20,522 nucleotides of DNA from a virus: the IMG/VR virus record IMGVR_UViG_3300044859_000145, positions 1 to 20,522 of that record, one strand, 5' to 3'. The position numbers and the translations under genes are program-made. The notes beneath the pieces were generated by a model that did no database searches, was not told the origin of the DNA, and saw nothing but the letters and a program-made list of their open reading frames with translations. The first letter of the stretch is position 1, and each line of letters opens with the position of its first letter. Positions 1 to 7,316 of this stretch are shown here, in pieces.

Positions 1-1
1 T

Positions 2-1369
2 GATGTGAGCGGTTGGGTGAAACAAGTAGCACGCCAACTAAATGGTGTTGATGAAGGTATGATGGATACAATTAAAAAAGCTGGTAGCAAAGTATTTGAT
101 AAATTGGGTGGCGGAAGTGAAGAAGATTTATTAAAAGATTTACAAAAGAAAGCCGGTGTACCGCAAACTGGTAAGAAGCCTGAATTTGATGCCAAAGCAA
201 AACAATTAGCAAGAACTAACTCAGGTGATCCGGTTGGTGATTTTGCCAAGGGCGGCAAAGATTTAGGTATATTCAAAGAAGATGATGTTGAAGAAAGCGC
301 ACTGCAAGCATCTTTTGGTATTAAGAAGTATGGTAAAAAAGGTATGGATAAACTACGTGCCGCTGGACAAAAACATGCCAGTGAGAAAACAATGCAAAAC
401 ATTCGTGCTGAATACAGTGATAAAGAAAAACCTGTAACAGAAGATGGTGAGTTTGCAGGTAACTATGCTACAGGTGAAGCAGGACAATGGCGCAATAAAG
501 GTCCTAAAGCTAATAAGCCAGCAACGATTGGTGATCTAGTTGGTGAAGGTCAAGAAGAACTTGATGCTATGATGAGATTGTTAGGTGAAGGCTGGAAGGG
601 TGAACTTGCCGGCGGCACTTTAGGCGGTGTTAGTGGAACAGTTGCAGGATCTGCATTAGGAGCACTAGCAGGTGGCCCAGTTGGAGCGGCGATCGGAGGG
701 GTTGTAGGTGGCGCAGCCGGTGGAACTGCTGGTCAAATGGCAGGTAGAGAGTTAACAAAAGAAGAACAACTAAATGAAGTTGCACCATTGTTAGCCGCAG
801 GTGCACGTGCTATTATGCCTTTATTAGCTAAAGTTGGTCCTAAACTGGGTCAGATGGCATCAGGCGCGGGCAAAGCCGGAGCTGAAGTTGCTGGAAAAAC
901 AGCCACAGGTATAGGACGTGGCACAGTAGATGTTGCTAAATCAGCCGCAGGTTCGGCCGCACAAAATGCGGGTCAAATTGGTGTTGGCGTAGGAGCATAT
1001 CAAGCTATTACTGATGTAGCAGATAAGATGGTTGGTGGTGTAGGTGAAGTATACCGTGACGTTGGTAAAGCTGCCGGCGCAATAGCACAATCAGTCGGTG
1101 ATGCAATCGATGGAAAAACAATTGCCGAACTAGCAAGTGCCGCAGTTAAGTATTCAATTCCAATTGGTATAATATTGGCTGTGTTATACGGTGGTAAAAA
1201 ACTTATTGACCAAGTAATGAGTGAAGGTGCTGACGACAGTGAGATGGGTGCGCTTGGTAAAATGGTCGGCTCAGTTACACCAAATCCTAGTGACTTTGCA
1301 CAAGGATTTAAGAAAACATTTGAAGGTCAAGACGACCTAGATACTATTAGACGTTTGTTAAAAAAGTAA
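2..1369 (+). CDS. Virion-like protein with glycine-zipper region, 5' end outside window
   Basis: I do not recognise a defined family. The frame is open to the window edge, so this is probably a 5'-truncated gene; a GTG at 5 is the first possible start but no ribosome binding site can be judged. About 455 residues are visible (numbering from the GTG). Residues 1-180 are charged and Lys/Gly-rich. Residues about 200-248 are a long Gly/Ala repeat of glycine-zipper type. Residues 250-370 are Ala/Gly-rich helices, and residues 383-397 form a short hydrophobic, membrane-like segment. Glycine zippers next to a hydrophobic stretch occur in phage proteins that meet or cross membranes (ejection proteins, tape-measure-like proteins), but that is inference from composition. 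The stop lies 1 bp before the next gene, so the two are probably co-transcribed late genes. Confidence 0.7.
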   Translation, partial: DVSGWVKQVARQLNGVDEGMMDTIKKAGSKVFDKLGGGSEEDLLKDLQKKAGVPQTGKKPEFDAKAKQLARTNSGDPVGDFAKGGKDLGIFKEDDVEESALQASFGIKKYGKKGMDKLRAAGQKHASEKTMQNIRAEYSDKEKPVTEDGEFAGNYATGEAGQWRNKGPKANKPATIGDLVGEGQEELDAMMRLLGEGWKGELAGGTLGGVSGTVAGSALGALAGGPVGAAIGGVVGGAAGGTAGQMAGRELTKEEQLNEVAPLLAAGARAIMPLLAKVGPKLGQMASGAGKAGAEVAGKTATGIGRGTVDVAKSAAGSAAQNAGQIGVGVGAYQAITDVADKMVGGVGEVYRDVGKAAGAIAQSVGDAIDGKTIAELASAAVKYSIPIGIILAVLYGGKKLIDQVMSEGADDSEMGALGKMVGSVTPNPSDFAQGFKKTFEGQDDLDTIRRLLKK

Positions 1370-1370
1370 T

Positions 1371-2843
1371 ATGAAAATATCGTCATTGTTAAGAGAAGCA
1401 CCAAAAGGTCCTGCATTATCGTTAGATAACGATTTAATGCAGAGAGCCATGCTGAGGTTTCCTGGCTATGATAGCCAACAAGCACTATCTTTATACATAG
1501 CTGATAAGGCTGTGCAACAACAGAAAACTGATTCGGCACAGAATAATCTAATCAATACTCAACAGAATGCTATTAAGTCTATTGGGCAAGAGTTACAAGA
1601 TTATGAAGAACAAGCACAAGAGACTGACCGTGAAGTTGAAAGACTGAAACAACTAAGTGGTACACTAACTACCGGTAGCGCAGATAGACAAGAAAAAGCA
1701 AAAATAAGTGCTGATGAGTTAGAGAAACTTCAAAAAGATTTACAACTATTAAAATCTAAACCTGGTATGGATCCAGAGAAGTTTAAAAACTTAGAAACAC
1801 AAATTAAAGAGTTAGTTGATAATCCTGCCGCTGAAGATAAAGACGTTAACAAATTACAAGCATTAATCGCACGTGTTCAGGAAAAACAATCTATAGGTGA
1901 TGCTCAGTTTAATGAACTTGATAAGAAATTAAAACAAACACAGGGTGAATTAGAAGCAAAAGAACGTAGATTTGTAAAGAGTCTTGCAAGAAATACAAGT
2001 CAATTTGATAAGAACGCAAGTGCGCTTAAAAAGTATGCTGACATTGTTGCTGGATATCAACGTACAATTGATAACTTTGAAAAAGAAATGAATACTACAA
2101 CATCGGAAATAAAGAATGATGCTGAAGAGGCTCGTAACATATTAAATGTTATTAAGCAAATATACAATGATACTACGGCTGATGTAGACCCGAATGCGAT
2201 TCCTAAACCAACTACACCAACTAATATCGATATGACTAAAACAGATACTAGAACGCCTAAAATTGAACCAAAACCAGCAAGTCCAAAAGGAAGTCAACCA
2301 CACGTTGATGCAGGTGAGTTAGCCAGAACTGCATTAGATAAAGCATCCACTTCGTCACGTCCGCCTCACTATAGTAAGGCGAGTAAAGACCTTGATAAAA
2401 TGTCAAAGGGAATTGATGTTGATGAACTAGCCGAATCTATTCAATTAGTTGAATATCCGGATGATAAGGCTCCTCCTAAGATATACAAAGATTGGGGTGA
2501 TCCTGATTTTAATGATTGGATGAGAGACCATTTACATATTTTAATTAATATGTTTAAGAGTAAATTCAGAAATGAACTAGGCAGAAAAAGTCCTACGTAT
2601 GGTGATGGGCAAATCTCATATGATATACAGGATGAAGCGTGGTATCTGAAAAAGATATTTGATGGTAATGACCCTATATTGACGGAACCAAAAATGACTG
2701 CTTTTCTAAACCTAGTTAAGATGACATTGTTTAGTCAACCAGTTGAAATATCACAGCAGGATGAATTGTTTAAAGAAAGTTTAGACAGAACATACTCACG
2801 TATGTTGGACAATATAATCGGACTACCCTATATAAAAGGGTAA
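1371..2843 (+). CDS. Coiled-coil virion-like protein, unknown function
   Basis: A 490-residue protein starting 1 bp after the previous stop. The N-terminus (MKISSLLREA) resembles the short leader seen on many structural proteins of environmental T4-like phages. Residues about 45-265 are rich in Gln, Glu, Lys and Leu with heptad-like spacing, suggesting a long coiled coil. Residues 270-335 form a Pro/Thr/Ser-rich linker. Residues 370-490 look like a compact globular domain (Trp375, Trp383, several Phe and Tyr). This layout fits a fibre, scaffold or chaperone-like virion component, but no motif decides which. No terminator-like T-run follows: the stop sits in a small hairpin (TACCC 2824-2828, GGGTA 2838-2842) followed by A residues. 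Confidence 0.75.
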   Translation: MKISSLLREAPKGPALSLDNDLMQRAMLRFPGYDSQQALSLYIADKAVQQQKTDSAQNNLINTQQNAIKSIGQELQDYEEQAQETDREVERLKQLSGTLTTGSADRQEKAKISADELEKLQKDLQLLKSKPGMDPEKFKNLETQIKELVDNPAAEDKDVNKLQALIARVQEKQSIGDAQFNELDKKLKQTQGELEAKERRFVKSLARNTSQFDKNASALKKYADIVAGYQRTIDNFEKEMNTTTSEIKNDAEEARNILNVIKQIYNDTTADVDPNAIPKPTTPTNIDMTKTDTRTPKIEPKPASPKGSQPHVDAGELARTALDKASTSSRPPHYSKASKDLDKMSKGIDVDELAESIQLVEYPDDKAPPKIYKDWGDPDFNDWMRDHLHILINMFKSKFRNELGRKSPTYGDGQISYDIQDEAWYLKKIFDGNDPILTEPKMTAFLNLVKMTLFSQPVEISQQDELFKESLDRTYSRMLDNIIGLPYIKG

Positions 2844-2880
2844 AAAAACCGTAGAAAAAAATGTGTTTACCCGCAAAAGG

Positions 2881-2888
2881 GATAAATA
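2881..2888 (+). promoter_or_regulatory. T4-late-like promoter octamer upstream of gene 32
   Basis: GATAAATA matches the T4-type late promoter core (TATAAATA, with a variable first base in relatives). It lies only 3 bp before the -35 box of the sigma70-type promoter for gene 32. The same octamer precedes several other late-type starts in this window (6277, 9975, 19828, 19854). An early and a late promoter in tandem would give the SSB gene expression throughout infection. In an AT-rich genome a single octamer can be chance. Confidence 0.45.
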
Positions 2889-2891
2889 CTA

Positions 2892-2920
2892 TTGACATTG
2901 AGAGATAGTTTTGCTATACT
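2892..2920 (+). promoter_or_regulatory. Strong sigma70-type promoter for gene 32, with overlapping dyad
   Basis: TTGACA (2892-2897), exactly 17 bp, then TATACT (2915-2920). Only one -10 base departs from consensus. An 8-bp perfect inverted repeat, AGAGATAG (2901-2908) and CTATCTCT (2919-2926), brackets the -10 box, which suggests an operator. The predicted start near 2927 gives a leader of about 75 nt. Confidence 0.8.
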
Positions 2921-2933
2921 ATCTCTAATGTTA

Positions 2934-2954
2934 GTTACTTCATAGGGAAGTAGC
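2934..2954 (+). promoter_or_regulatory. Hairpin in the gene 32 mRNA leader
   Basis: Positions 2934-2941 pair with 2947-2954 (TACTTC with GAAGTA at the core, plus one G-U and one G-C pair) around a 5-nt loop. It lies at the very start of the predicted leader, about 35 nt before the AAGGA ribosome binding site (2988-2992). T4 gene 32 mRNA has a leader pseudoknot that nucleates gp32 autorepression. This could be the equivalent, but I could not identify a pseudoknot partner for the loop. Confidence 0.4.
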
Positions 2955-3001
2955 GAATATTAAAAAACGAGACCATCTCAATTTTATAAGGAAATATTAT
3001 T

Positions 3002-4006
3002 ATGGCATCATTAGCAGACATTCGTGCCCGTATCGCGGCACAAGACAATAAAACAAACAACAAGGGTTCACAAACCCAATCAGATAACTCTATCTACCCC
3101 CATTGGAACATTGACGAAGGCACGACGGCAACAGTTCGTTTCTTGCCTGACGCAAATAGTAGTAATACATTCTTCTGGGTAGAACGTCAACTAATTAAGT
3201 TGCCGTTCAATGGGGTCAAGGGTGATCCTAACATTAAACAAACAATCGTTCAAGTACCTTGTATTGAAATGTATGGTACAGGCGAGACTTGCCCTATCTT
3301 GGCAGAAGTTCGTCCTTGGTATAAAGACGAAACATTGAAAGAAATGGCAAACAAGTATTGGAAGAAACGTAGTTATATCTTTCAGGGTTTTGTACGTCAA
3401 AATCCACTAGGTGATGACAAAGTTCCTGCAAATCCAATTCGCAGATTTGTTATCAGTTCACAAATTTTCAACGTGATTAAATCTAGTTTGATGGATCCTG
3501 AAATGGAAGAATTGCCAACAGATTACTTGCACGGTGTTGACTTCAACATTAAGAAAACAAGTAAAGGTGGCTATGCTGATTACTCTACTAGTAATTGGGC
3601 ACGTAAAGAATCACCATTGAATGAGTCAGAACAAGCCGCTATTGAAGCACATGGTTTGTTTAACTTAACAGACTTCTTACCTAAGAAGCCTAATGAAGCA
3701 GAGTTACGCATCATTAAAGAAATGTTTGAAGCAAGTGTAGATGGTCAACCTTTTGATAATGAACGTTGGGGTAGTTACTATCGTCCTTGGGGACTAGAAG
3801 CACCTGCAGGAGCGACCGCGGATAAACAAACAGCTACTACTGAAACTAGAGCACCCGCAACAGCACCCGTAGCAGAGACTTCAGCACCTTGGGAAGATGA
3901 GCCTGCAACAACAACTGCACCAGTTAGTGTCCCGGCAGCTGGCACATCAAGTGACAAAGCACAAGACATTCTAGCAATGATTCGTGCTAGACAAAACAAG
4001 TCTTAA
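3002..4006 (+). CDS. 32: Single-stranded DNA-binding protein gp32
   Basis: T4 gp32 homologue of 334 aa (T4: about 300). It coats single-stranded DNA during replication, recombination and repair and works with UvsX and UvsY encoded just downstream. The N-terminus carries a basic, LAST-like segment (LADIRARIAAQ). The core (about 30-265) has aromatic- and basic-rich OB-fold features, including CPILAEVRPWYKDE at 97-110 and IRRFVISSQIF. T4 gp32 binds zinc with one His and three Cys; here only Cys87 and Cys97 lie in that region, with no CxxC, so the zinc site appears lost. Residues 265-315 are a Pro/Ala/Thr-rich linker with one acidic WEDE patch. The C-terminus ends in DILAMIRARQ, echoing the N-terminus, instead of a plain acidic tail. 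A good AAGGA site lies 9 nt upstream of the ATG. Confidence 0.93.
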   Translation: MASLADIRARIAAQDNKTNNKGSQTQSDNSIYPHWNIDEGTTATVRFLPDANSSNTFFWVERQLIKLPFNGVKGDPNIKQTIVQVPCIEMYGTGETCPILAEVRPWYKDETLKEMANKYWKKRSYIFQGFVRQNPLGDDKVPANPIRRFVISSQIFNVIKSSLMDPEMEELPTDYLHGVDFNIKKTSKGGYADYSTSNWARKESPLNESEQAAIEAHGLFNLTDFLPKKPNEAELRIIKEMFEASVDGQPFDNERWGSYYRPWGLEAPAGATADKQTATTETRAPATAPVAETSAPWEDEPATTTAPVSVPAAGTSSDKAQDILAMIRARQNKS

Positions 4007-4014
4007 TAGGTGAT

Positions 4015-4036
4015 GGGGCTTAGGCCCCTTCCTAAG
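4015..4036 (+). promoter_or_regulatory. Alternative hairpins before the small gene at 4046
   Basis: Just after the gp32 stop, two mutually exclusive hairpins can form. One is GGGGC (4015-4019) with GCCCC (4024-4028), loop TTAG. The other is CTTAGG (4019-4024) with CCTAAG (4031-4036), loop of 6. The second covers the first half of the AAGGAG ribosome binding site (4034-4039). There is no T-run, so a rho-independent terminator is unlikely; a translational switch or an mRNA 3'-end protector is possible. Confidence 0.45.
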
Positions 4037-4045
4037 GAGAACTCC

Positions 4046-4279
4046 ATGACACTACCAGACGAACGATACCGTGCCCTAAAGCAGGGTAAAAAGTTATTGG
4101 AAGAACTATGCGACCCGGGCAAGACACCTAGAGTGCCTAGTCTAATAAGAGACAAAGCAAGGACTGCATTACGACATTTTCCAAATGACAATGAACTAGA
4201 GCGTATTGCGGATAATTGTCCAGAATACCTTGACAAAGAACCGTTTAGTTTGTATACTAACGGTGTACACAAACAATAA
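4046..4279 (+). CDS. BPSL0761-like small protein
   Basis: A 77-aa protein. The ATG at 4046 is chosen because a perfect AAGGAG lies 6 nt upstream; a GTG at 4010 would force translation through the hairpin region. The pattern PDERYRALKQGKKLLEEL, then DP(x)4PRVP, RxxARTALRHFP and ELERIADNCPEYL matches what I remember of the BPSL0761 family. These are small proteins of unknown function in beta- and gammaproteobacteria, typically starting with a PDERTRA-like motif and carrying PRVP and LRHYP. No catalytic residues are evident and it looks helical. Its place between gp32 and uvsX is unusual for a host-type gene and suggests acquisition from a proteobacterial host. Confidence 0.8.
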   Translation: MTLPDERYRALKQGKKLLEELCDPGKTPRVPSLIRDKARTALRHFPNDNELERIADNCPEYLDKEPFSLYTNGVHKQ

Positions 4280-4287
4280 GGAATAAT

Positions 4288-4479
4288 ATGAAATACTTAG
4301 AAAAATTAAGCAAAGTAAATGAATCATTTACTGTTAACCGATATGACAATGGCTTTATGATTGAAATTGGTGGTCGTGATAATGAAAACGATTGGAAGAC
4401 TTCTAAAATTCTTTGCACTACAGAAGATGAATTATTCGCTGTAATCAAAGAAGCATTAGCAATGGAAATGGATAGCTAA
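4288..4479 (+). CDS. Small hypothetical phage protein upstream of uvsX
   Basis: A 63-aa protein that I do not recognise as a named family. An AAGGAA ribosome binding site (4278-4283) overlaps the previous stop. The sequence suggests a small beta-rich fold followed by a helix: SFTVNRYDNGFMIEIGGRD, a WKTSKILC strand, then an acidic helix EDELFAVIKEALAMEMD. It is separated from uvsX by nothing (TAA directly followed by ATG), so it is probably translationally coupled to it. A role in the recombination module can be inferred only from position. Confidence 0.75.
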   Translation: MKYLEKLSKVNESFTVNRYDNGFMIEIGGRDNENDWKTSKILCTTEDELFAVIKEALAMEMDS

Positions 4480-5547
4480 ATGGCAAAACCTTTTGACGTA
4501 AGTAAATTCCGTAAGGACATTACAAAAAGTATCGAAGGTCTATCAATAGGATTTAACGATCCTACTGATTGGATCTCGACAGGAAATTATGCTCTCAACT
4601 ATCTCATTAGTGGTGACTTTAATAAAGGCGTACCTCTTGGTAAAGTTACTGTCTTTGCCGGAGAGTCAGGCGCCGGAAAATCGTTCATCTGCTCAGGAAA
4701 CCTCGTCAGACACGCACAACAACAAGGAATCTTTGTAGTCTTAGTTGATTCAGAGAATGCCCTTGACGAAGCTTGGTTACACGCACTTGGTGTATCTACA
4801 GAAGAAAATAAACTATTAAAACTAAACATGGCAATGATTGACGAAGTAGGAAAAACTATTTCTATGTTCGTTAAAGATTATAAAGCATTATCGGAAACAG
4901 ATCGTCCTAAGGTATTGTTTGTAGTTGACTCATTGGGTATGTTGTTAACACCAACTGATGTTAATCAGTTTGAAGCGGGTGATATGAAAGGTGACATGGG
5001 TCGTAAGCCCAAGGCATTGACAGCATTAGTTCGTAACTGTGTTAATATGTTTGGTTCACTTGGTATTGGTTTAGTAGCTACTAATCACACATATGCTTCA
5101 CAGGATATGTTTGATCCAGATGATAAAATCAGTGGTGGTCAAGGTTTCGTTTACGCATCAAGCATTGTTGTTGCTATGAAGAAACTGAAACTTAAAGAAG
5201 ATGAAGATGGTAATAAGATTAGTGATGTGCGAGGTATTCGTGCCGCTTGCAAAATTATGAAAACTCGTTATGCAAAACCATTTGAATCAGTACAAGTTAA
5301 AATTCCTTACGAAACAGGTATGAGTCCTTACTCAGGTCTATTAGATATGATTGAGAAGGCCGAACTTGTTAAGAAAGAAGGCAACAGTTTAGTTTATACA
5401 ACACTTGATGGCGAAATCATTAAGAAGTTTCGTAAAGCATGGGAAGCCAACGTTGATGGTTGTTTAGATAAAGTAATGTCCGAGTATAGTCAAAAATCAA
5501 CAACAAAGATAAGTACTGTAACACCTGAGGAGGAGGGTACAGAATGA
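4480..5547 (+). CDS. uvsX: UvsX, RecA-like recombinase
   Basis: A 355-aa strand-exchange protein of the RecA/UvsX family (T4 UvsX is about 390 aa). It forms filaments on single-stranded DNA and catalyses the homologous pairing that starts recombination-dependent replication. Visible features are Walker A GESGAGKS at 61-68, a hydrophobic strand ending LVDSENALDEAWL (88-100), Walker B LFVVD at 146-150, and the DNA-binding loop region with TNHTYASQDMFDPDDKISGG (201-220). The C-terminus is short and acidic (EEEGTE). The ATG abuts the preceding stop without a strong ribosome binding site, suggesting coupling. The end overlaps the next gene by ATGA. It neighbours gp32 upstream and uvsY downstream, its usual partners. 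Confidence 0.95.
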   Translation: MAKPFDVSKFRKDITKSIEGLSIGFNDPTDWISTGNYALNYLISGDFNKGVPLGKVTVFAGESGAGKSFICSGNLVRHAQQQGIFVVLVDSENALDEAWLHALGVSTEENKLLKLNMAMIDEVGKTISMFVKDYKALSETDRPKVLFVVDSLGMLLTPTDVNQFEAGDMKGDMGRKPKALTALVRNCVNMFGSLGIGLVATNHTYASQDMFDPDDKISGGQGFVYASSIVVAMKKLKLKEDEDGNKISDVRGIRAACKIMKTRYAKPFESVQVKIPYETGMSPYSGLLDMIEKAELVKKEGNSLVYTTLDGEIIKKFRKAWEANVDGCLDKVMSEYSQKSTTKISTVTPEEEGTE

Positions 5548-5792
5548 GTTTAGCTTTTACAGCAGAAATATGGGATGCATTACGAACCCATATTGATTTT
5601 AATGACCGTAGCGATGCGGCTGACACATTGATTAATTTATTAATTGATAATGATTATGAAGCAAGTGATATTAAAGATTCTTTTAAGAACGACAAAGAGG
5701 TACTTAAGGCATTAAAAGGTTACACAGACCAACACGATACCGAAGAGTATGAAGAATATGATGAAGACGAAGACCAAGAAGAATGGGATTAA
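5544..5792 (+). CDS. Small acidic-tailed hypothetical between uvsX and uvsY
   Basis: An 82-aa protein starting inside the uvsX stop (ATGA overlap), after a GAGGAGG-rich stretch near 5528 that serves as ribosome binding site. Residues 1-58 look like a helical bundle (AEIWDALRTHIDF, DAADTLINLLIDNDY, DIKDSFKNDKEVLKAL). Residues 62-82 are almost entirely Asp/Glu with Tyr and a terminal EEWD. Such an acidic tail could act as a DNA mimic or bind SSB or recombinase partners, but that is inference. The function is not known to me. Its fixed position between the recombinase and its mediator suggests an accessory role in the same complex. Confidence 0.78.
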   Translation: MSLAFTAEIWDALRTHIDFNDRSDAADTLINLLIDNDYEASDIKDSFKNDKEVLKALKGYTDQHDTEEYEEYDEDEDQEEWD

Positions 5793-6254
5793 ATGTCAAA
5801 TTGGTACACAAGGGTATCACAAAATTTAATTGTGATACCCGATTTCATCTCTCATTTTGAGAATGAATTATTATCAGCAAAACAAGAGGTAAAGGTATAC
5901 GGTAATGTTGAAAAAAATATTGCCGCTATTCCGGGACATACCGAACATCGTTTTAATCAACTACAAGAGATAGAAGCAGTATTAAACTATCTCAATATTA
6001 AATTACGGCAAATTCGCCGTAAACACTTTCAAAAATACTTAGAAGCATATAATAGAGTATTGACAAGTCGTGATGCTGAAAAGTATGTTGATGGTGAGGA
6101 TGAAGTTGTAGACTTTGAAACACTTATCAATGAAGTGGCTTTACTAAGAAACAAGTGGTTAGGCATTATGAAGGGACTTGAAGCTAAACAATGGCAGATG
6201 GGTCACATTGTAAGATTACGCACCGCCGGTATGGAAGATATCACAATAGGATAA
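5793..6254 (+). CDS. uvsY: UvsY, recombination mediator
   Basis: A 153-aa protein (T4 UvsY: 137 aa). UvsY loads UvsX onto gp32-coated single-stranded DNA. Identification rests on size, gene order (right after uvsX and one small gene) and the C-terminal pattern KWLGIMKGLEAKQWQMGHIV followed by RLRTAGMED. This matches T4 UvsY, which ends with a WGILLDFCSGALDAIKSRGF-type helix followed by an IKHIQDMRAFEAG-type segment. A basic central segment (KLRQIRRKHFQKYLEAYNRV, 71-90) is suited to DNA binding. The ATG directly follows the previous TAA. A long inverted repeat lies inside codons 7-16. Confidence 0.82.
   Translation: MSNWYTRVSQNLIVIPDFISHFENELLSAKQEVKVYGNVEKNIAAIPGHTEHRFNQLQEIEAVLNYLNIKLRQIRRKHFQKYLEAYNRVLTSRDAEKYVDGEDEVVDFETLINEVALLRNKWLGIMKGLEAKQWQMGHIVRLRTAGMEDITIG
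5812..5840 (+). promoter_or_regulatory. 11-bp perfect inverted repeat in the 5' end of uvsY
   Basis: GGGTATCACAA (5812-5822) and TTGTGATACCC (5830-5840) are perfect inverted copies around a 7-nt loop. It begins 19 nt after the uvsY ATG. No T-run follows, so it is not a canonical terminator. It could be an mRNA hairpin that tunes uvsY translation or a protein-binding dyad. Confidence 0.5.
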
Positions 6255-6276
6255 AAATTCTTCTATTTTAACCAAA

Positions 6277-6284
6277 CATAAATA
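6277..6284 (+). promoter_or_regulatory. T4-late-like octamer directly before the radical SAM gene
   Basis: CATAAATA ends 6 nt before the ATG at 6291. No Shine-Dalgarno-like sequence lies between. If it works as a T4-type late promoter, with initiation a few bases past the octamer, the transcript would be leaderless or nearly so. Confidence 0.45.
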
Positions 6285-6290
6285 TGACTA

Positions 6291-7316
6291 ATGGATCAAT
6301 ATCAATTAGTCTCACGTTGGATACAGGGCTTTATACCCGATAAAATACTGCCTTGGCAGATAGATTTAGACACAACTAACATCTGCAATCAAGCTTGCTA
6401 TTACTGTAACACCGAGCAATTTAGAACAGAATTGCCGGTGTACCAGCCTATAGAAATGTATAGTAAGTTAATAGATAGATTGCATAACTGGAGAAAACAT
6501 GATCCTAACGTTATCGGTACATTAAGTAATGTTATCTTTAGTGGTGGCGGTGAACCTACGTTGCTTCCAGGATATGAAGATTTATTGGAAGATGTGATTG
6601 ATAAAGGTTACGTAGCAGCCATGAACACAAATGGTACTAAGTTACATAAGATATTAACAATAAGTGATGATAAGTTAAAACGTATGGCTTATTTAGGATT
6701 AGATATTGATAGCGGTAATCCAGACACATATGAGTTGATACGCAAAAGTAAAATGTCAACTAGCCCTTTTGATAGAGTTAAAGAAACTGCAAAAGAGTTA
6801 GGTTCTAGAGGCATTCCATTAGATATCAAAGCTTTACTAATGCCAGAGAACACAAGTCAAATAGAAATCAATAGTATATTTGAATATGCAAGAGATGTTA
6901 AAGCTAGGTCGGTACACTTAAGACCAGTCGTGTTGAATGGTAACAGTTTCATTATGAACAGTGAAGTTGCCGCAAGAATAAAAACTGCAAGTGAATTTTA
7001 TGGAGTAAAGTCAGATATATCCTTAGGTAGATACGACGAACGACAATACAAACGTTGTCATCAGATGTTTTTATTCCCTAGTTTCTGTGCTGATGGAAAC
7101 ATTTATCTTTGTTGTGAGTACAAAGGCCGTGAAGATACTAAACTAGGCTCGTGGATCGATGATGACTTTAGAGATATATGGTGTAGTGATAAGCATAAAG
7201 AAATTTATAATAACTTCCTTACATCATTCTGCAAACCATGCAGACCGAATAACACAAATAATCAGATACAAATGGCCATGAATGATTATAGTAGAGTGAT
7301 TAAATCATTTATCTAA
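6291..7316 (+). CDS. Radical SAM protein with SPASM-like C-terminal cysteines
   Basis: A 341-aa protein. The CNQACYYC motif (Cys32, Cys36, Cys39) is the CxxxCxxC site for the 4Fe-4S cluster that cleaves S-adenosylmethionine. SGGGEPT (84-90) is the usual SAM-contacting GGEP motif. The rest of the barrel follows (GLDIDSGNPDTYELIR). The C-terminal part has Cys256, Cys266, Cys274, Cys275, Cys298, Cys314 and Cys317 in an arrangement resembling a SPASM/twitch auxiliary-cluster domain, including CADGNIYLCCEYKG and LGSW(x)7IW. Such enzymes modify peptides, sugars or nucleotide-linked substrates; the substrate here cannot be read. The gene converges on the leftward glycosyltransferase-like pair, overlapping tail to tail by 8 bp. 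The start at 6291 is favoured because the iron-sulfur motif needs the N-terminal strand. Confidence 0.88.
   Translation: MDQYQLVSRWIQGFIPDKILPWQIDLDTTNICNQACYYCNTEQFRTELPVYQPIEMYSKLIDRLHNWRKHDPNVIGTLSNVIFSGGGEPTLLPGYEDLLEDVIDKGYVAAMNTNGTKLHKILTISDDKLKRMAYLGLDIDSGNPDTYELIRKSKMSTSPFDRVKETAKELGSRGIPLDIKALLMPENTSQIEINSIFEYARDVKARSVHLRPVVLNGNSFIMNSEVAARIKTASEFYGVKSDISLGRYDERQYKRCHQMFLFPSFCADGNIYLCCEYKGREDTKLGSWIDDDFRDIWCSDKHKEIYNNFLTSFCKPCRPNNTNNQIQMAMNDYSRVIKSFI

Noticed and set aside
2824-2850. Intrinsic terminator after the coiled-coil gene
   Set aside because: The TACCC/GGGTA stem is only 5 bp and is followed by A residues, not T, on the coding strand.
3778-3999. A minus-strand reading frame opposite the gp32 linker
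   Set aside because: It is the low-complexity complement of the Pro/Ala/Thr-rich linker codons and has no ribosome binding site or recognisable protein features.
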